From Paulownia fortunei (lineage: Eukaryota; Streptophyta; Magnoliopsida; Lamiales; Paulowniaceae): DNA of 64,000 bases. The notes under the pieces were generated by a model, which saw only the letters and a list, made by a program, of their open reading frames with translations, had not been told where the DNA came from and ran no database searches. Position 1 is the first letter of the stretch, and the number at the start of each line of letters is the position of its first letter. Location: the NCBI GenBank assembly GCA_019321725.1, contig JAGSPU010000063.1, positions 682,001 to 746,000 on the forward strand. Reading direction: 5' to 3'. Made by a program: the position numbers and the translations under genes. This document shows positions 24,450 through 35,950 of this stretch, piece by piece.

Positions 24450-27400
24450 TAAGTGCTTTTCCCTCTACACCTGCAAGTTTTTGTTTGTTCCGCATCTATA
24501 CTGCCAGTGCAACCTACTTTTATGGGTCATCTTGCCTGGATCACGCATCTAGATTTTTGGTGTCTGCGTTACCATGCATGAAGTTGTCGGTATTGGTTTT
24601 GGTTATGTGGTGTCCGCCCTGAAGAGTGATTTTCTTTTTCAGTCTCGTCTTCAACTACTTCTACATGTGCCATGATCCCGGATCGTAGTTTAAAGACAAG
24701 AAGCAGATTAAATTCTTTGATTTGGTTGGTATGTATCTCAGTTTGTCATCTCTGAAGCTCCTCTTTCATTTCATCCTTTTAATCATTTATATTTTTTTTT
24801 TAGTTAGAAGGGTGAATATGTATTGCATTTGTACATGCTAAGAAATGTAGATGAAGTTGTTTGCCATGAGATTCTATGAATATTGTATTTGTTATGAATC
24901 CTCTGTCCTTGGGTTTTTGCATTTGCTTTTCAGGACAATGAGTGAAAATATTGGTTTGAGCATTAGATATATGTTTGGTACTTTTTACATTCATAGCAGG
25001 TAAGAATGGATATTCATGTTTTCTACTTTTCTCTGTCCTTGCATCTAAAGATTATGGCAGCTTATGTAAATAATACTCGGTTATCGGTACAATTTGTGAT
25101 AAAATAATTGATTAATTTTGCATAAAACTGGTGATAAATTTTATTTCTGTTGAAATAATAACAAGTCTGATGTGTTAATTTCTCACATGCTAAATCTATT
25201 TCTCCACATACAACGAAAAATGTTAGAATTTTCCATTTTTTATTGGTGTTCTGTAAGAAATATATATTGTTGATTCCTGGTTTGTTAAATTCTTGATTCC
25301 ACATCCTGCCAAGTTTTTTGTATGTATAATTAAAAAATAAATTTGAGATCTAAAAGATTTTGGGGCCAACTAAGCTCAATTATCTCTTCTAATTTAAATA
25401 TATTTTTATATATTCAAATTAATTATAGGAATCTTGAAAGATTTAATCAATTATTTACTCTTAATCAAGACAAAACCTGGTGTCCCACCCATAAGCATAA
25501 TTGATTGAAAATACCCCTTATGTGTCCCCTCATTCTTTAATAATATCTGAAGAGTGCATATTTTGGAGGTATCTTGATTTAAGGTCCACAAATGTGATGT
25601 TAATCTTCCCAATCTTTTATTAAGAATTGTGGGTTTTTTTATATTTATTTTTATTGCAATTAAATATATTTGTGGGTGTTCTTATTTTAATGGTGAGGCC
25701 TCATCACATTTTGGGCCTTTTTGCTAAGGCATCTTAAGTTCAAAAACTTATCCACATTCCACACCAACCATCATTTCATATGATTTAAGAGTGATGCCAT
25801 CATTATATTTTGCTACCATCACTCTTAATTTTGCATGTTAAACTACCATTATTGCTTCCTTTTTGGGTTGGCATAAGTCATCTTCTTTGATTCTATGTCC
25901 ATTGCTTAGGTCATTATCATTGGTACACCCCAAAAGTTTTTGTCTGATTATGATGATCTTGCTACGATGTCGTATTTATAGCAATCGTGACTTATAAAAC
26001 CATACTCTTAACCTTTGATGAGTATCAACGTGAATTTCACAAATCAAAGTAATTTCGAGAAAGTGGGGGGTAATTTTGACAATAGTTTTTGGTCTTGTGG
26101 GTTGCGTGGTCATCAAGGGCAATTGGAAAAATCCTACTAATTGATTAAAAAAGAGATTAAAGTCCAAATCACAAGACAAATAATCCAAAGAACCTTTGGA
26201 CATAAAATTGATCATATATGTATTACATATTCAATGAAATAGTAGTAGTTGGTAAGGATAGTGACGTGGCCAATTGGTTCACAGGACAAAAAATGCATAA
26301 AAATGTCTTATCACGTGAAATATACTATTTTTTACAACCCTAACCTACATTCATATGCCACCCGTGCCACGAGGATGAAGCCTATTACATTTAGAGCTTC
26401 AATTGGAAATATTTTCCACACAATCGTATCTTGTGTATCTTTAAATGTATTAATAATTAAATTTCATTTTCATTAGTAAATAATAATAAGAATAATTTAT
26501 TTATATTGTTCTCATGGTCAATAGTCAATTTTTCTTCATAGTCATCGCGTCTAAATTTATTTAGAATATGAGCTCATACATAATTTGTGTGTTTATTCGA
26601 TAAATATGGCATATGGGCAATTACACGTACTTTCAGTATTCGTTCAAAAGATAGTGATTATCGTTCTCTCTCTCTATATATATATTATAGTTCAAGAAAT
26701 GATCAACAAAGATTGATATTAACATTGGATATACCACTTAACTTATTTCTACTAACCATGATAAACTTAGCCAGCAATTGACAAAATTAGATTTAAGGTA
26801 CTATTCTCATCTTGAAATTAATGATAATATCATTGTTGCTCTTGAAAAAAAAAAAAAAAAATAGGGTTGCCACCTGTTGATATGTGGATGATTCTAACCA
26901 GATCAAGTACAATATTCCATTTTTGCTTGTCTTGTGATGAAAATGCAAGTGATCAATTGTTGTTGTTTTCAGCTTGTTCCATTGTGCTTTGGTCATAGTA
27001 TAATACTTTAATTATTTTTATTTTTTTTCTTAAAGCTAATAGTACACTTGGCACTATCATTCTAATAAATTAAATTACTTGGTAAAAGTAAAACAGCATG
27101 TCAACACATTATTGGTTTGTCTTTGTGCAATTTTACAGACTTGCAAAAAATATTTGGCTGTAAACATCCAAAGCGCACACACACCCACACACACACACAC
27201 ACACATATATATATGTCCAGCACTAAAATTCATGTGGGGCGGCCTTGGATTTTCTCTGTCCTTCCATTGCTTTCCATGGGCATGGATGATGGATGCATGT
27301 AGGTCCTGATATGCACAATTTTCAATTGTCCAATTTTAATTTATTTTATCATATGAAATATCAACTCCTCTCAATTATTATTTTTGCTTTCTTGATTAAT

Positions 27401-28560
27401 ACATACATACATATATATATGTATATATACATACATATATATATGTGTATGTGTGTGTGTATATACATTGAAGGAAAAACAGTGGGCCAGAGAGAAAATA
27501 AATGTCTAATTCATGTGGTTGATGAGCTTTAGAAAAAAAATAAGATGCAGTAATATGAAATATCTACTTCCTTTTTTTTCTATTAATTAATTCTATTTAT
27601 TTGTGGCCCAAGTGGTAATTTTTCGAAGCTGATATGGTTTGGTTATATATTTTACAAAAAATTGAAGAGTAATATCTATTTGAATTTTATGATTTCATAA
27701 TTAGGTAATATATATTTTGTAAATATATTGTTCAATCTTAAGAGTTGAGATGAAAAAAAATTGTAATTTTGCATCTTAGATTCCGGTTATGCGTATGAAA
27801 GAAACTTGTGTAAAGATTAGTGTAAACTGTTTTTTTTTTTTTGTCATTTATTTCTTTGCCTCTCTTCGTTATATTCAACTTCAATTTAACAATTATTATA
27901 TATGAATATTTAATTTATCATTCAGAAAAAAAAAAGAGAGGATAAAAATAAGTTAACTTTCGTGCATTCCATTATTTTTTTTTTCTTTTTCCAGTTTTCT
28001 CCAATAAATTAAAGATCCAAACAATGCACCCTCTATATCTTTTCCATCTTACTATCACAATATTTCACTAGTCTATGGAGGCAAATTGTGAATAAACAAA
28101 TTAAGCTCATTAAGAACTTATTAATTTGGCACAATGGATAATTCACTTCCTTTTTTTTTTTTTTTTTTGTGCATTATGCCGAAAGCAATTAGTAGGGTTG
28201 TTTTCATAATTATCATAAATTGTGATACTTTAATCTAAACATTATCTAGATTCATCTTGAACTAAGTTCAAATGCACTTGATTTAAGGTTACTTAATAAA
28301 TTGGAACCTATTTGATTACCAATACCAATAATATACTCAATTTATACATTTTACCTTATCGGTTCAGTTTGATTAATTGCTTACAAGTTAATCTTTTAAT
28401 ACAATTTCGAGTATCACATAAATATTAAGATCATAATCTGTACATAACATATACGAGTCAAATATAATATGTAGTTACCCCATTCCTAAATCGAGATCTC
28501 TTACAAGTAGTGATGCACTATTGTGCACACTATATCTTGTACACATTTGAGCACATACAA
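24450..28560. other. Villin 3'UTR and AT-rich intergenic DNA
   Basis: The first few hundred bases are probably villin 3'UTR. Beyond about 25300 the sequence is AT-rich spacer with no recognisable gene. Simple repeats include (AC)n at about 27175-27203 followed by TA steps, TA/CA-rich sequence at 27400-27465, and several poly-T or poly-A runs (27831-27843, 28149-28168). Short open frames do not resemble known proteins. Confidence 0.55.
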
Positions 28561-28718
28561 AATGCATTTTGAACCTCATAGTAAGTGGCGCAATGGAAAG
28601 TGTTTGAAATATAAATATGAGTGGCGGTGGTTCGAGTGGACATTTTCTCCAAAATTTAATTGGGGTGCAAGTTTTGGATACCTGAATATTAAAAAATAAA
28701 AAAAAAATGCACTTTGAA
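28561..28718 (+). mobile_element. tRNA-derived SINE with target-site duplication
   Basis: 13-bp direct repeats AATGCATTTTGAA (28561-28573) and AATGCACTTTGAA (28706-28718) flank a 132-bp body. The body has a box A-like TAGTAAGTGG (28579-28588), a box B-like GGTTCGAGTGG (28629-28639), and a terminal A-rich tail immediately before the second repeat. One mismatch between the flanks and slightly degenerate boxes suggest moderate age. A complete insertion is seen directly. Confidence 0.8.
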
Positions 28719-28963
28719 GATGTTGCAATGGCTAGATGTATTGGCACATAATTCACCTAAAAAATGAACAAATGCCAATGTGCAAAAGGAAGCCAAGATA
28801 GCATAGGGCTAGTGGGTGGGTTGGGAGGACCAAATGCACCAATTTGAGCTTGTGGTCTCTATCAAATGAAATGCATACTAGTGCAAGAGCTAGTGGTCAC
28901 CCAAAACAATTTGGACTTTTCTTTCATAGTTCTCCATTCACACTTGGAACATCATATTCTCTC

Positions 28964-28994
<31 letters not shown>

Positions 28995-29542
28995 CATACA
29001 TGTATATATACATCTTGTACATGTCCAAAATTGCCATATTGAAAGCTACTTTTTATTGAACAACCATATTGGGGTCACTTTTTATTGATCTTTTCTACTA
29101 ACCCAATAACATATATGGCTTCTTCTAAAGTCCACTCAAAAGCTTTGGATCCTATCTTCACAAGAATTGTCCCCCACAATATGGGGGATAGTCTAATATG
29201 CATATATTAACACTTTGATGCTCATATGAAATTAATAATAATATAAAAAATAAAAGAAAAAGGGAGGAAGGAGTGTATGAATGAAATGAGGACAAGTGGA
29301 ATTCATTATTTTTGTCGGTGGCTTTGTCTTTTTTACAATGGCTTTGATTGTGTGATGAAAAGGCTATCATGATGCACTTGGAGCATGAGCATCAAAGGCA
29401 AACTTTAGCATATCAACTGACATACTTAAGAAAAAAATAATAATTTACTTTGTCCCAAAAAAATCACAAATTTAATTAAAACAAACAAAGACTTACCTTA
29501 GTTAATATGTAAGTATGTAAATATATATTTACTAATATAAAT
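28719..29542. other. AT-rich intergenic stretch
   Basis: No gene is supported. It contains poly-A followed by (CA)n at about 28965-28995. Confidence 0.5.
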
Positions 29543-29640
29543 CACCAATCATTTGGTCTGGTGGTACCGTCTCCTATTTTAGTGGGAGGTCTGATGTTCG
29601 ATCCGATATATATGAGTAAGTGTATGTGTGAGTAAAGAAA
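29543..29640 (+). repeat. SINE-like element with pol III boxes A and B
   Basis: TGGTCTGGTGG (29554-29564) matches box A. TGTTCGATCCG (29595-29605) matches box B at about 30 bp spacing. The sequence then runs into TA/TG-rich tail sequence, so the 3' limit is uncertain. It differs in sequence from the SINEs at 28574 and 6808, so a separate family is likely. Confidence 0.6.
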
Positions 29641-29901
29641 TATATATATATGTGTGTATATATATATATATATGAATATACTATACATGTATTACGTATA
29701 AATGCATTCAACACCAAGCATAAATAGGTAAAAAGGAGAGTACAAGCGTTTTATGCAGGCAGACTGTTGGAATAGTGGGCAAAATAATAAGTTTGCAATA
29801 ATTGGTGATAAAATAGTTCTGCCGACTGCGTGATTAATATCTCGGCATCGCTTAGCCCCACCTGAGTACATCACCTTTAATTCATCAATGCTATGTTCTG
29901 A

Positions 29902-29904
<3 letters not shown>

Positions 29905-29958
<54 letters not shown>
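29905..29958. repeat. (TA)n microsatellite, about 27 units
   Basis: An uninterrupted TA run, the longest pure dinucleotide array in the window. It is likely polymorphic and prone to assembly length error. Confidence 0.95.
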
Positions 29959-29963
<5 letters not shown>

Positions 29964-31617
29964 TCCATTTTATACAATGTAATCTAGTTATCTATTTTTC
30001 AACAATTTTTCTTTTCATTTTATTTCATTTTTTTTAGTTAGAATTTCGCATTAATGAAGTAAATTTGAATTTTTCGACAACGTTGGAGAAAAGGGCAAAT
30101 AAGGAAATTATGTAAGATTTTTTCCGGAAAACCTCAAGCCTTTGACACCGACCTTTTGCTACTTCAACTAAAATTCATTGAATGTGCACATATCTATTTG
30201 ATTGCTTTACAGTATTCTGATATATTTAATTGACTCATAGTCTTAAATTCGATGGTTGTATAAATGCAGGTAGGATGATAATGGGATGGATCTAAACTCG
30301 CTTCATTTGCGATGAATTTTAACAATATAAATAAATTTGGATTGAGTTATGAGTCTTTCATTTTCAAACCAAACCCCTTTAATTTTTTATTTTTTAAAAA
30401 TTATTATATATATTTATATGGTATTTTAAAAATAATAGAGAAAACTTTATTATTACTACAAGACCTAAATTATCAACATGATAGGTTGGGGCTTGGAAGG
30501 CCATTTTGAAAAATCCAGGAAAAAGAATGAATGAGTTTCCCTTTTTTTGTTCAATCAATGGATAGAAGGGAAAAACAATTAAAATTAAAGTTTTCTTATT
30601 CCTCTTCCTTGTCTATAAAAATTCAAATTTTGATGCCTAATACCCCATAGATAGTCCGAACTGTATAGGAACAATAATCAATTTTAGCTCGAATGGTTTG
30701 TAGGGGAATCCTATTTTTTTAAAATATATTTTTTAATATTTTTAAATTATTGAATATGTCCAACGAATTTACCCATCACTCACCGAATCTGAATTTAAGA
30801 TTGGATTAGTTAAAATTTTAACAATTGGGATCCCAAATTAAAACAAACTCAACCCAAATTCAACCCATTTTTATGACTAAATTTGGTACTTCAAAGTAAA
30901 CTTAAAATCTTTAAACTTATGAAATTGAGTCACCTTCCCCTCATTTCACTTTTCTTTAAAGAACAAAGAGGTCCCAAATGGATGCTTCTACGAAATAGGG
31001 GCAAAACCTATATGATCCACCAATCTTTATTGATAGAATTGAAAATTTGCAAACTCAATTTATTCTTAATTACTGCTAATATAAAATAGTTACCCGTCAT
31101 CACAAGCATGTACTGCGCATGACTAATTAATAATATTACTATGATTCTGGTGATTATTCCTTTCACTAATCTCAATAAGCACTTGTCTGTCATTAGGAAA
31201 ATAGTGTGGGCATGGACTGTTTAAAGTGAAAGTCAATGAACACTTTCACTTCTGTCAGCCTAAAAAACTGCAAAAGATCAGAATTAGGAATAGGGAACAC
31301 CCACAATATGTGCAATCTTCCTGCTTAAGTCTTAATTAGGTGCACTAATTTAATTTGGCCCGACTTAAGTTATCCATAAAATAAGTGATTTTATAAATGT
31401 GATTAATTGACAAATTTTAAGAAAATGTGATTAGTCGAATCTTGTTGAGGAGGGTGGTTAATTTTTTTTTTAAGAAGTATTAAACACTAACTTGACATCT
31501 AGGATTGGTACTTTTGATTTAGCGTAAAATTATGATGTGGATTTTATTTGTTTGTAGTAAAGAGTTCACACATCATCAAACAAATAAATTTGTTACATTA
31601 TTTGTCATGCAGCCTAT
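29959..31617. other. AT-rich intergenic stretch
   Basis: No gene, RNA gene or clear transposon structure was recognised. Open frames at 30312-30509 and 30883-31089 are low-complexity and unsupported. Confidence 0.5.
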
Positions 31618-31835
31618 TTCAAGCAAGGACGAAGTCAAAAAAATTAAATTAGAGGGATGAGAATTTTTTTTCTCAATAATAATTAAAAAATAGATATTTT
31701 TTAAGAAATGATAAATTTTAAAATTTAATAATTTTACATATAAAATTTATACTATTTTCAAGATTTTAAAGAGTTGGAGGGTTCCCCGACCAGCTCTCTC
31801 ATCGTTGGTCCCCTAGCTCCGTCCCTGACTTCAAG
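31618..31835. mobile_element. Small nonautonomous DNA-transposon-like element with TSD
   Basis: The 6-bp direct repeats TTCAAG (31618-31623 and 31830-31835) flank a 206-bp body. Its ends, CAAGGACGAAGT and CAGGGACGGAGC (the latter reverse-complemented), are related inverted repeats (9 of 12). The interior is A/T-rich. A degraded relative appears near 9868-9975. Confidence 0.6.
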
Positions 31836-34233
31836 AAATATAATTGAAAATTACATAATTCTATAGTTATGAGATTAAACCAAAGCATAAAATAGTTGGT
31901 AATCCTTAGAGCATTTTCCCTCCATTTTCTTGACCTAGTTGGCTTGAATGTGAAGGTAATTAGGGTTTGGTTAGCTTAATTAGCTGGAGAAGACTAGCAA
32001 AAAGTTAAAAGCAAGTTAATGAAGGTGGATTAATCATAGCTAGGTTTGGGTTAGTGGGGAAAAAGAGTTGGAAAAAGTGAAAAGCATAAGGGTATAATTG
32101 TCATCACGTTTTATTTTTCTAATGTTTTCGGTCCTTCTCAAAAGCGAAGAACGCGCAAGGAAAGCTTATAGTACGTGGACTCAATGAATGCGCTCCCGCC
32201 TGCCTACACCTAGTTGCTTCACATTCCCTCCGTGACTTATGCCCTCTCAATATAATTTTAATTTAATTGCCAAAATCTTTAATTAATTGTCAAAAATATA
32301 TAGTAATTTTTACAAGTAAATAGCACTTTTCGTTTGATTGTTACTATTTTAAGGAATATCTCTAAGTCCAAATGCTAAAACAATTAGGGGTGACGTACAA
32401 TACTTAAGTATTTTTCTACTATTTAAATGTCCCAAAAGTTTTTCTTAGATATAAATCATAATGATTAAAAATATAAAATAAAAAAAGTGAATACACAAAC
32501 AAGTGAGTATGACAGAATTCAATTTATAAGAAATTACAACTTTTTAAACTTTTATATAAGCTCTAGTTCTAAACGTTTTATTTATACAGTATCGTATCGT
32601 AATAAAGATGAGTTAAAATAATTTTTTAATAAACAACTTATATCTACAATTTCATTTGTTATGAGGAGTTGGAGATATCCTTCTTTTTTAAGAAAATCGG
32701 TGATGGTGGGCTAAAACCCACCGCACCACCCTTCAAAAACAATAAATATAACGAGAGAAATTGATTAAGCCCATTTAATCGTGTATTTAAAATTTTAAAA
32801 TTACTATAACAATTCTATTAATTAGTTACTTTAATTAAATGCTACTATTACTTACACATTAATAAGTAGTCGTTTAATTTATTGAGAAAGGGCCACGAAG
32901 CAAGGTTTATCAAAGATTTATAATAGCTTCAAGATTCAAATCTTGTATTAATCAATGACTTTTTGTGTAAAAAAAGAGAAGAAAAATGAAGTCATTTGAT
33001 TAAAATTCCAAGATTAATTGAACCAGAAATAAAGAGGGTTTTTATTCAAAAGGGCACAGGCAAAGTTGAGCCTTAGACACCAAGTATTGTCATAGCTTAA
33101 ATATCCAAAAAGGAGACCAATATTTGGAGTCAATTTTGTGTGTGCAACTTTGCCTGCAAAAGGGATCATCAAAAACTCAACTCTTTTGCTTGAGAAAATG
33201 GCTTATTATTATTAAGTCTTGATGAAAAATAATTACTATTTTCACCAGTGTACTTCACCTTAGTCATCAAGTTCAGTCGATTTTTTTTATTTTAATTTTA
33301 AAAATATTTTTTCATTCAAAATTTATGATACTACATCATTAAATCGCAACATTTGAAGTTAAAACTATAGATATAGTCAAAATTTTAAATTTTCCCAAGT
33401 TTTTTTTTTTATTTTTCATGTCAATTTTAAGAATACAATTTCATGTCTTTGATTGTTAAATCAGTGCTGCATGGCTATTAACGCGGTGACAGGCGGTAAT
33501 GAATGCTCTGTGAAAGCGCACAGGCCGCACATGTACAGGCTACAGCATCAATTTTGACCTGATAATCCTTCAGTAACCGCGGACCTGATTTGGCTGTTAG
33601 CGACTCAAGATGACAGTTGGCCACACTGACACAACTAAATGATCTTTATATCTTGGCTATTTTAATTTATGTTTTTGTCCCCCCCCCCCATCTAGCATCA
33701 AACCTTAGCTCATTTCATTTAAATTTTCAAGATCAATATTTGTTAATTAAGTAGATAAGAGAAGTTAGATAACTAATTTATGTACCTTTGTGTCTAAATG
33801 AAATTAGTTTATACTAAATCAATTCCAAAAATTATTACTATTATTTTCTAATGTTATTGAAAACTCGATTATTATTTAATATAATAATAAAAACAAAAGT
33901 AAATAACATAATGGCTATTAAGTAACATAATATCAAAAAATTGTTTGTGCTTATATCTGACCAATAAAATTTGTGTTTAAAGACCAAAACGCCTGCATGC
34001 TTATACCAAGTGCGTTAAAAAGAATTACAGACAAATTGCATGCTTGTAGTTCTAATAATTTCAAGATTAAAGGGAAACCGAAAGCAAACTTTAAGAAATT
34101 AACTAAATAAAAAACAATTTGGCAACTCAAATACCCAAAACTTTTTTATTACAACTGTGTTATGAACAAATTCTATAAACTTACAAAACCAAAAAATCTT
34201 TAATACCCTTTTTCAGGATCATTATTCTTTTCA
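31836..34233. other. Intergenic, downstream of the membrane-protein gene
   Basis: AT-rich spacer with no supported gene. A short hairpin (GGTGGG / CCCACC around a CTAAAA loop) lies near 32707-32724. A conspicuously GC-richer island occupies about 33480-33650. A C10 run is at 33680-33689. Confidence 0.5.
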
Positions 34234-35715
34234 CTACTGGCAATCACTATAAACTGTAGAATCTATGGGAAATGAACATATATGCTTCATTACCACAGAA
34301 TTAGCATCCAAATAACTGTTCCCCCTTCTAATCAAGGCATAATTCCTTGTAAACAAATGAGAACCTGATTTCGAGCTCGACCCACTGAGTGAGCTCAGCT
34401 CGGGTACCGACTCAGTCGACACGATAAAGTTCACATTATTTAGTACGAAGTCGTTTCCAACGAGTTGATTGAAAAGACCTGACTCGGCAACCGAGTTCTT
34501 CTTCTTATGTTGCATGGAAGCTCTAACGATATCCGTCAGCATTGCGTTTGATAATCTACGAACCCCTCTCGATCCCCCCATTATAATACCGGGGTGGACC
34601 GGTTTTTGCCGGGTCGACTGAGTTTTCTCCGAGTTTTTCTTCCCATGCTTGCCTGACGTTGATTGAGTCATGACTTTTAGTAGAACTGACTCGGGACTGT
34701 GATTCCTGACTCGGCCGAGTGGATCGCCGAGAAGCAAGATTTCCTTTATGTCCACTAACATTACGTGCTTAAAATTTCTTCTAACCCGACCCAATAACAT
34801 CGGGTAACAAGCCCATCTCCTTAAACTCATTGGAACATGGTCTAGAAACCCGGATAAAGAATTCTCCGGGTCAAGCTCGTCCACGTCAAAACCCACCACC
34901 GAGCCATAACTCGGACGAGTCGACTCAGCATCACCTTCCTCGCTGATATTGCTTCGAATTCTTCGACCCCAGATTGGCTCTCCACTTTCCTTCTCTTTTT
35001 TGCCCAGTTTCGTGAACTGGGTCACGTCAAAACTGGCCGTGGAGTGAGAATTGTTACTCAATTTCTCAGTGTACTGAGCGAAGAGTCTCAAGAACGAGTT
35101 GTTCTCTTGAAGAATTGCGTCGTCAAAACTAGTTGTTTTCGATGGAAATATGAACAAAAGATCCGATCTTGAAGCGAGACTAGACCTGTAAAAGAGTCTG
35201 AGAAACAGTTTCAGCTCGTGCGGAGTGAGAGACTCAACTGCATGAGCCACAATGAGGTCGCTCATTGCTCTGGTGCCTCTTCTGTATAGAGTGCCCATTC
35301 CTTGCAATGCATGTGATAAATTTGAAGCTGAAGAAGAAAAGTCTCCTACTCCTGAAGAGAGCTGTCTTCTGGGGACTCTGTAAAGGCGGCGGGCGGCGGC
35401 GGAGGCTGTGGTGGAGGAGGGTAAAGTGGAGAGGGTGAAGAGGAGTAGGGTGGTGAAGAGGAGGAGTAAGCAAATGGATATTGTGGATTGGGCTTTGTAC
35501 AGGAGGTGGGCTGAATTGGTGCGCTTGAGTGGTGAAGATGATGAAGAAAAGAGATTGAAATTGTTGGGTTTTTTCTTGGTAATTATAGTGTTGTTGTTGT
35601 TGTTGGTTTCTTGATGATTCTGGTCTTCCTCAGGGAAGAAAACTAAGAGGAATCCCATTCCCCAGCCTTCACTATTGCTGCTGCTCTTGCTCTTGGTTGT
35701 GAATCCCATTCCCAT
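34234..35715 (-). CDS. Uncharacterised plant single-pass membrane protein, intronless
   Basis: A single exon encodes 493 aa from the MGMGF start. A hydrophilic N-terminus rich in Ser, Asn and Lys is followed by a hydrophobic helix at about 79-97 (STISICLLLLFTTLLLFTLS), giving a type II signal-anchor topology. The larger C-terminal part would lie in a Golgi/ER-type lumen. It contains MGTLYRRGTRAMSDLIVAH, a hydrophobic segment with HELKLFLRLFYRSS, FLDHVPMSLRRWACYPMLLG, VMLVDIKEILLLGDPLGRV and a conserved-looking CSFPIDSTVYSDC near the end. I recall an uncharacterised land-plant family of this shape (possibly DUF7780), resembling nucleotide-sugar transferases only loosely. An in-frame ATG at 35760 adds 15 residues, but these are encoded by a (GAGA/CACA)n simple repeat, so 35715 is preferred. 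Function is unknown. Confidence 0.85.
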   Translation of the reverse strand: MGMGFTTKSKSSSNSEGWGMGFLLVFFPEEDQNHQETNNNNNTIITKKKPNNFNLFSSSSSPLKRTNSAHLLYKAQSTISICLLLLFTTLLLFTLSTLPSSTTASAAARRLYRVPRRQLSSGVGDFSSSASNLSHALQGMGTLYRRGTRAMSDLIVAHAVESLTPHELKLFLRLFYRSSLASRSDLLFIFPSKTTSFDDAILQENNSFLRLFAQYTEKLSNNSHSTASFDVTQFTKLGKKEKESGEPIWGRRIRSNISEEGDAESTRPSYGSVVGFDVDELDPENSLSGFLDHVPMSLRRWACYPMLLGRVRRNFKHVMLVDIKEILLLGDPLGRVRNHSPESVLLKVMTQSTSGKHGKKNSEKTQSTRQKPVHPGIIMGGSRGVRRLSNAMLTDIVRASMQHKKKNSVAESGLFNQLVGNDFVLNNVNFIVSTESVPELSSLSGSSSKSGSHLFTRNYALIRRGNSYLDANSVVMKHICSFPIDSTVYSDCQ

Positions 35716-35895
35716 GTCTCTCTCTCTCTCACACACACACACACTAGCACACAGAGACAAAAAAAATCAATCTTTACTTAGGATCCTCAGTTTCTCTTTC
35801 TGGATGGCTCCAGCTTCTTCTCTCTTTACCATAGCTTTCCTTCTCTCTCTCTCTCTCTCCCTCCCTCTTTCCCTCTCTCTATATATCTCTATCTG
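35716..35895 (-). repeat. CT/CA simple repeats in the 5'UTR of the membrane-protein gene
   Basis: (TC)n and (AC)n runs at about 35718-35746, and a long CT-rich tract at about 35849-35895, read as GA-rich leader on the minus strand. GAGA-type leader repeats are common in plant 5'UTRs and promoters. Confidence 0.75.
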
Positions 35896-35950
35896 TCTCG
35901 CTCTATACATAAAAATATTTGCACATTTATGGGCTGTGAGGTTCCTGTGA

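Noticed and set aside
32700..32730. Short GC-rich hairpin as a possible terminator or microRNA precursor
   Set aside because: The stem is only about 6 bp plus scattered pairs, too short for a plant microRNA precursor.
35234..35614. Open frames on both strands overlapping the membrane-protein gene
   Set aside because: Compositionally biased shadows of the GC/CT-rich 5' part of the real gene; no similarity to any family.
35716..35760. N-terminal extension of the membrane protein from an upstream in-frame ATG
   Set aside because: The 15 added residues come from a GA/CA simple repeat, and the MGMGF start is more plausible.
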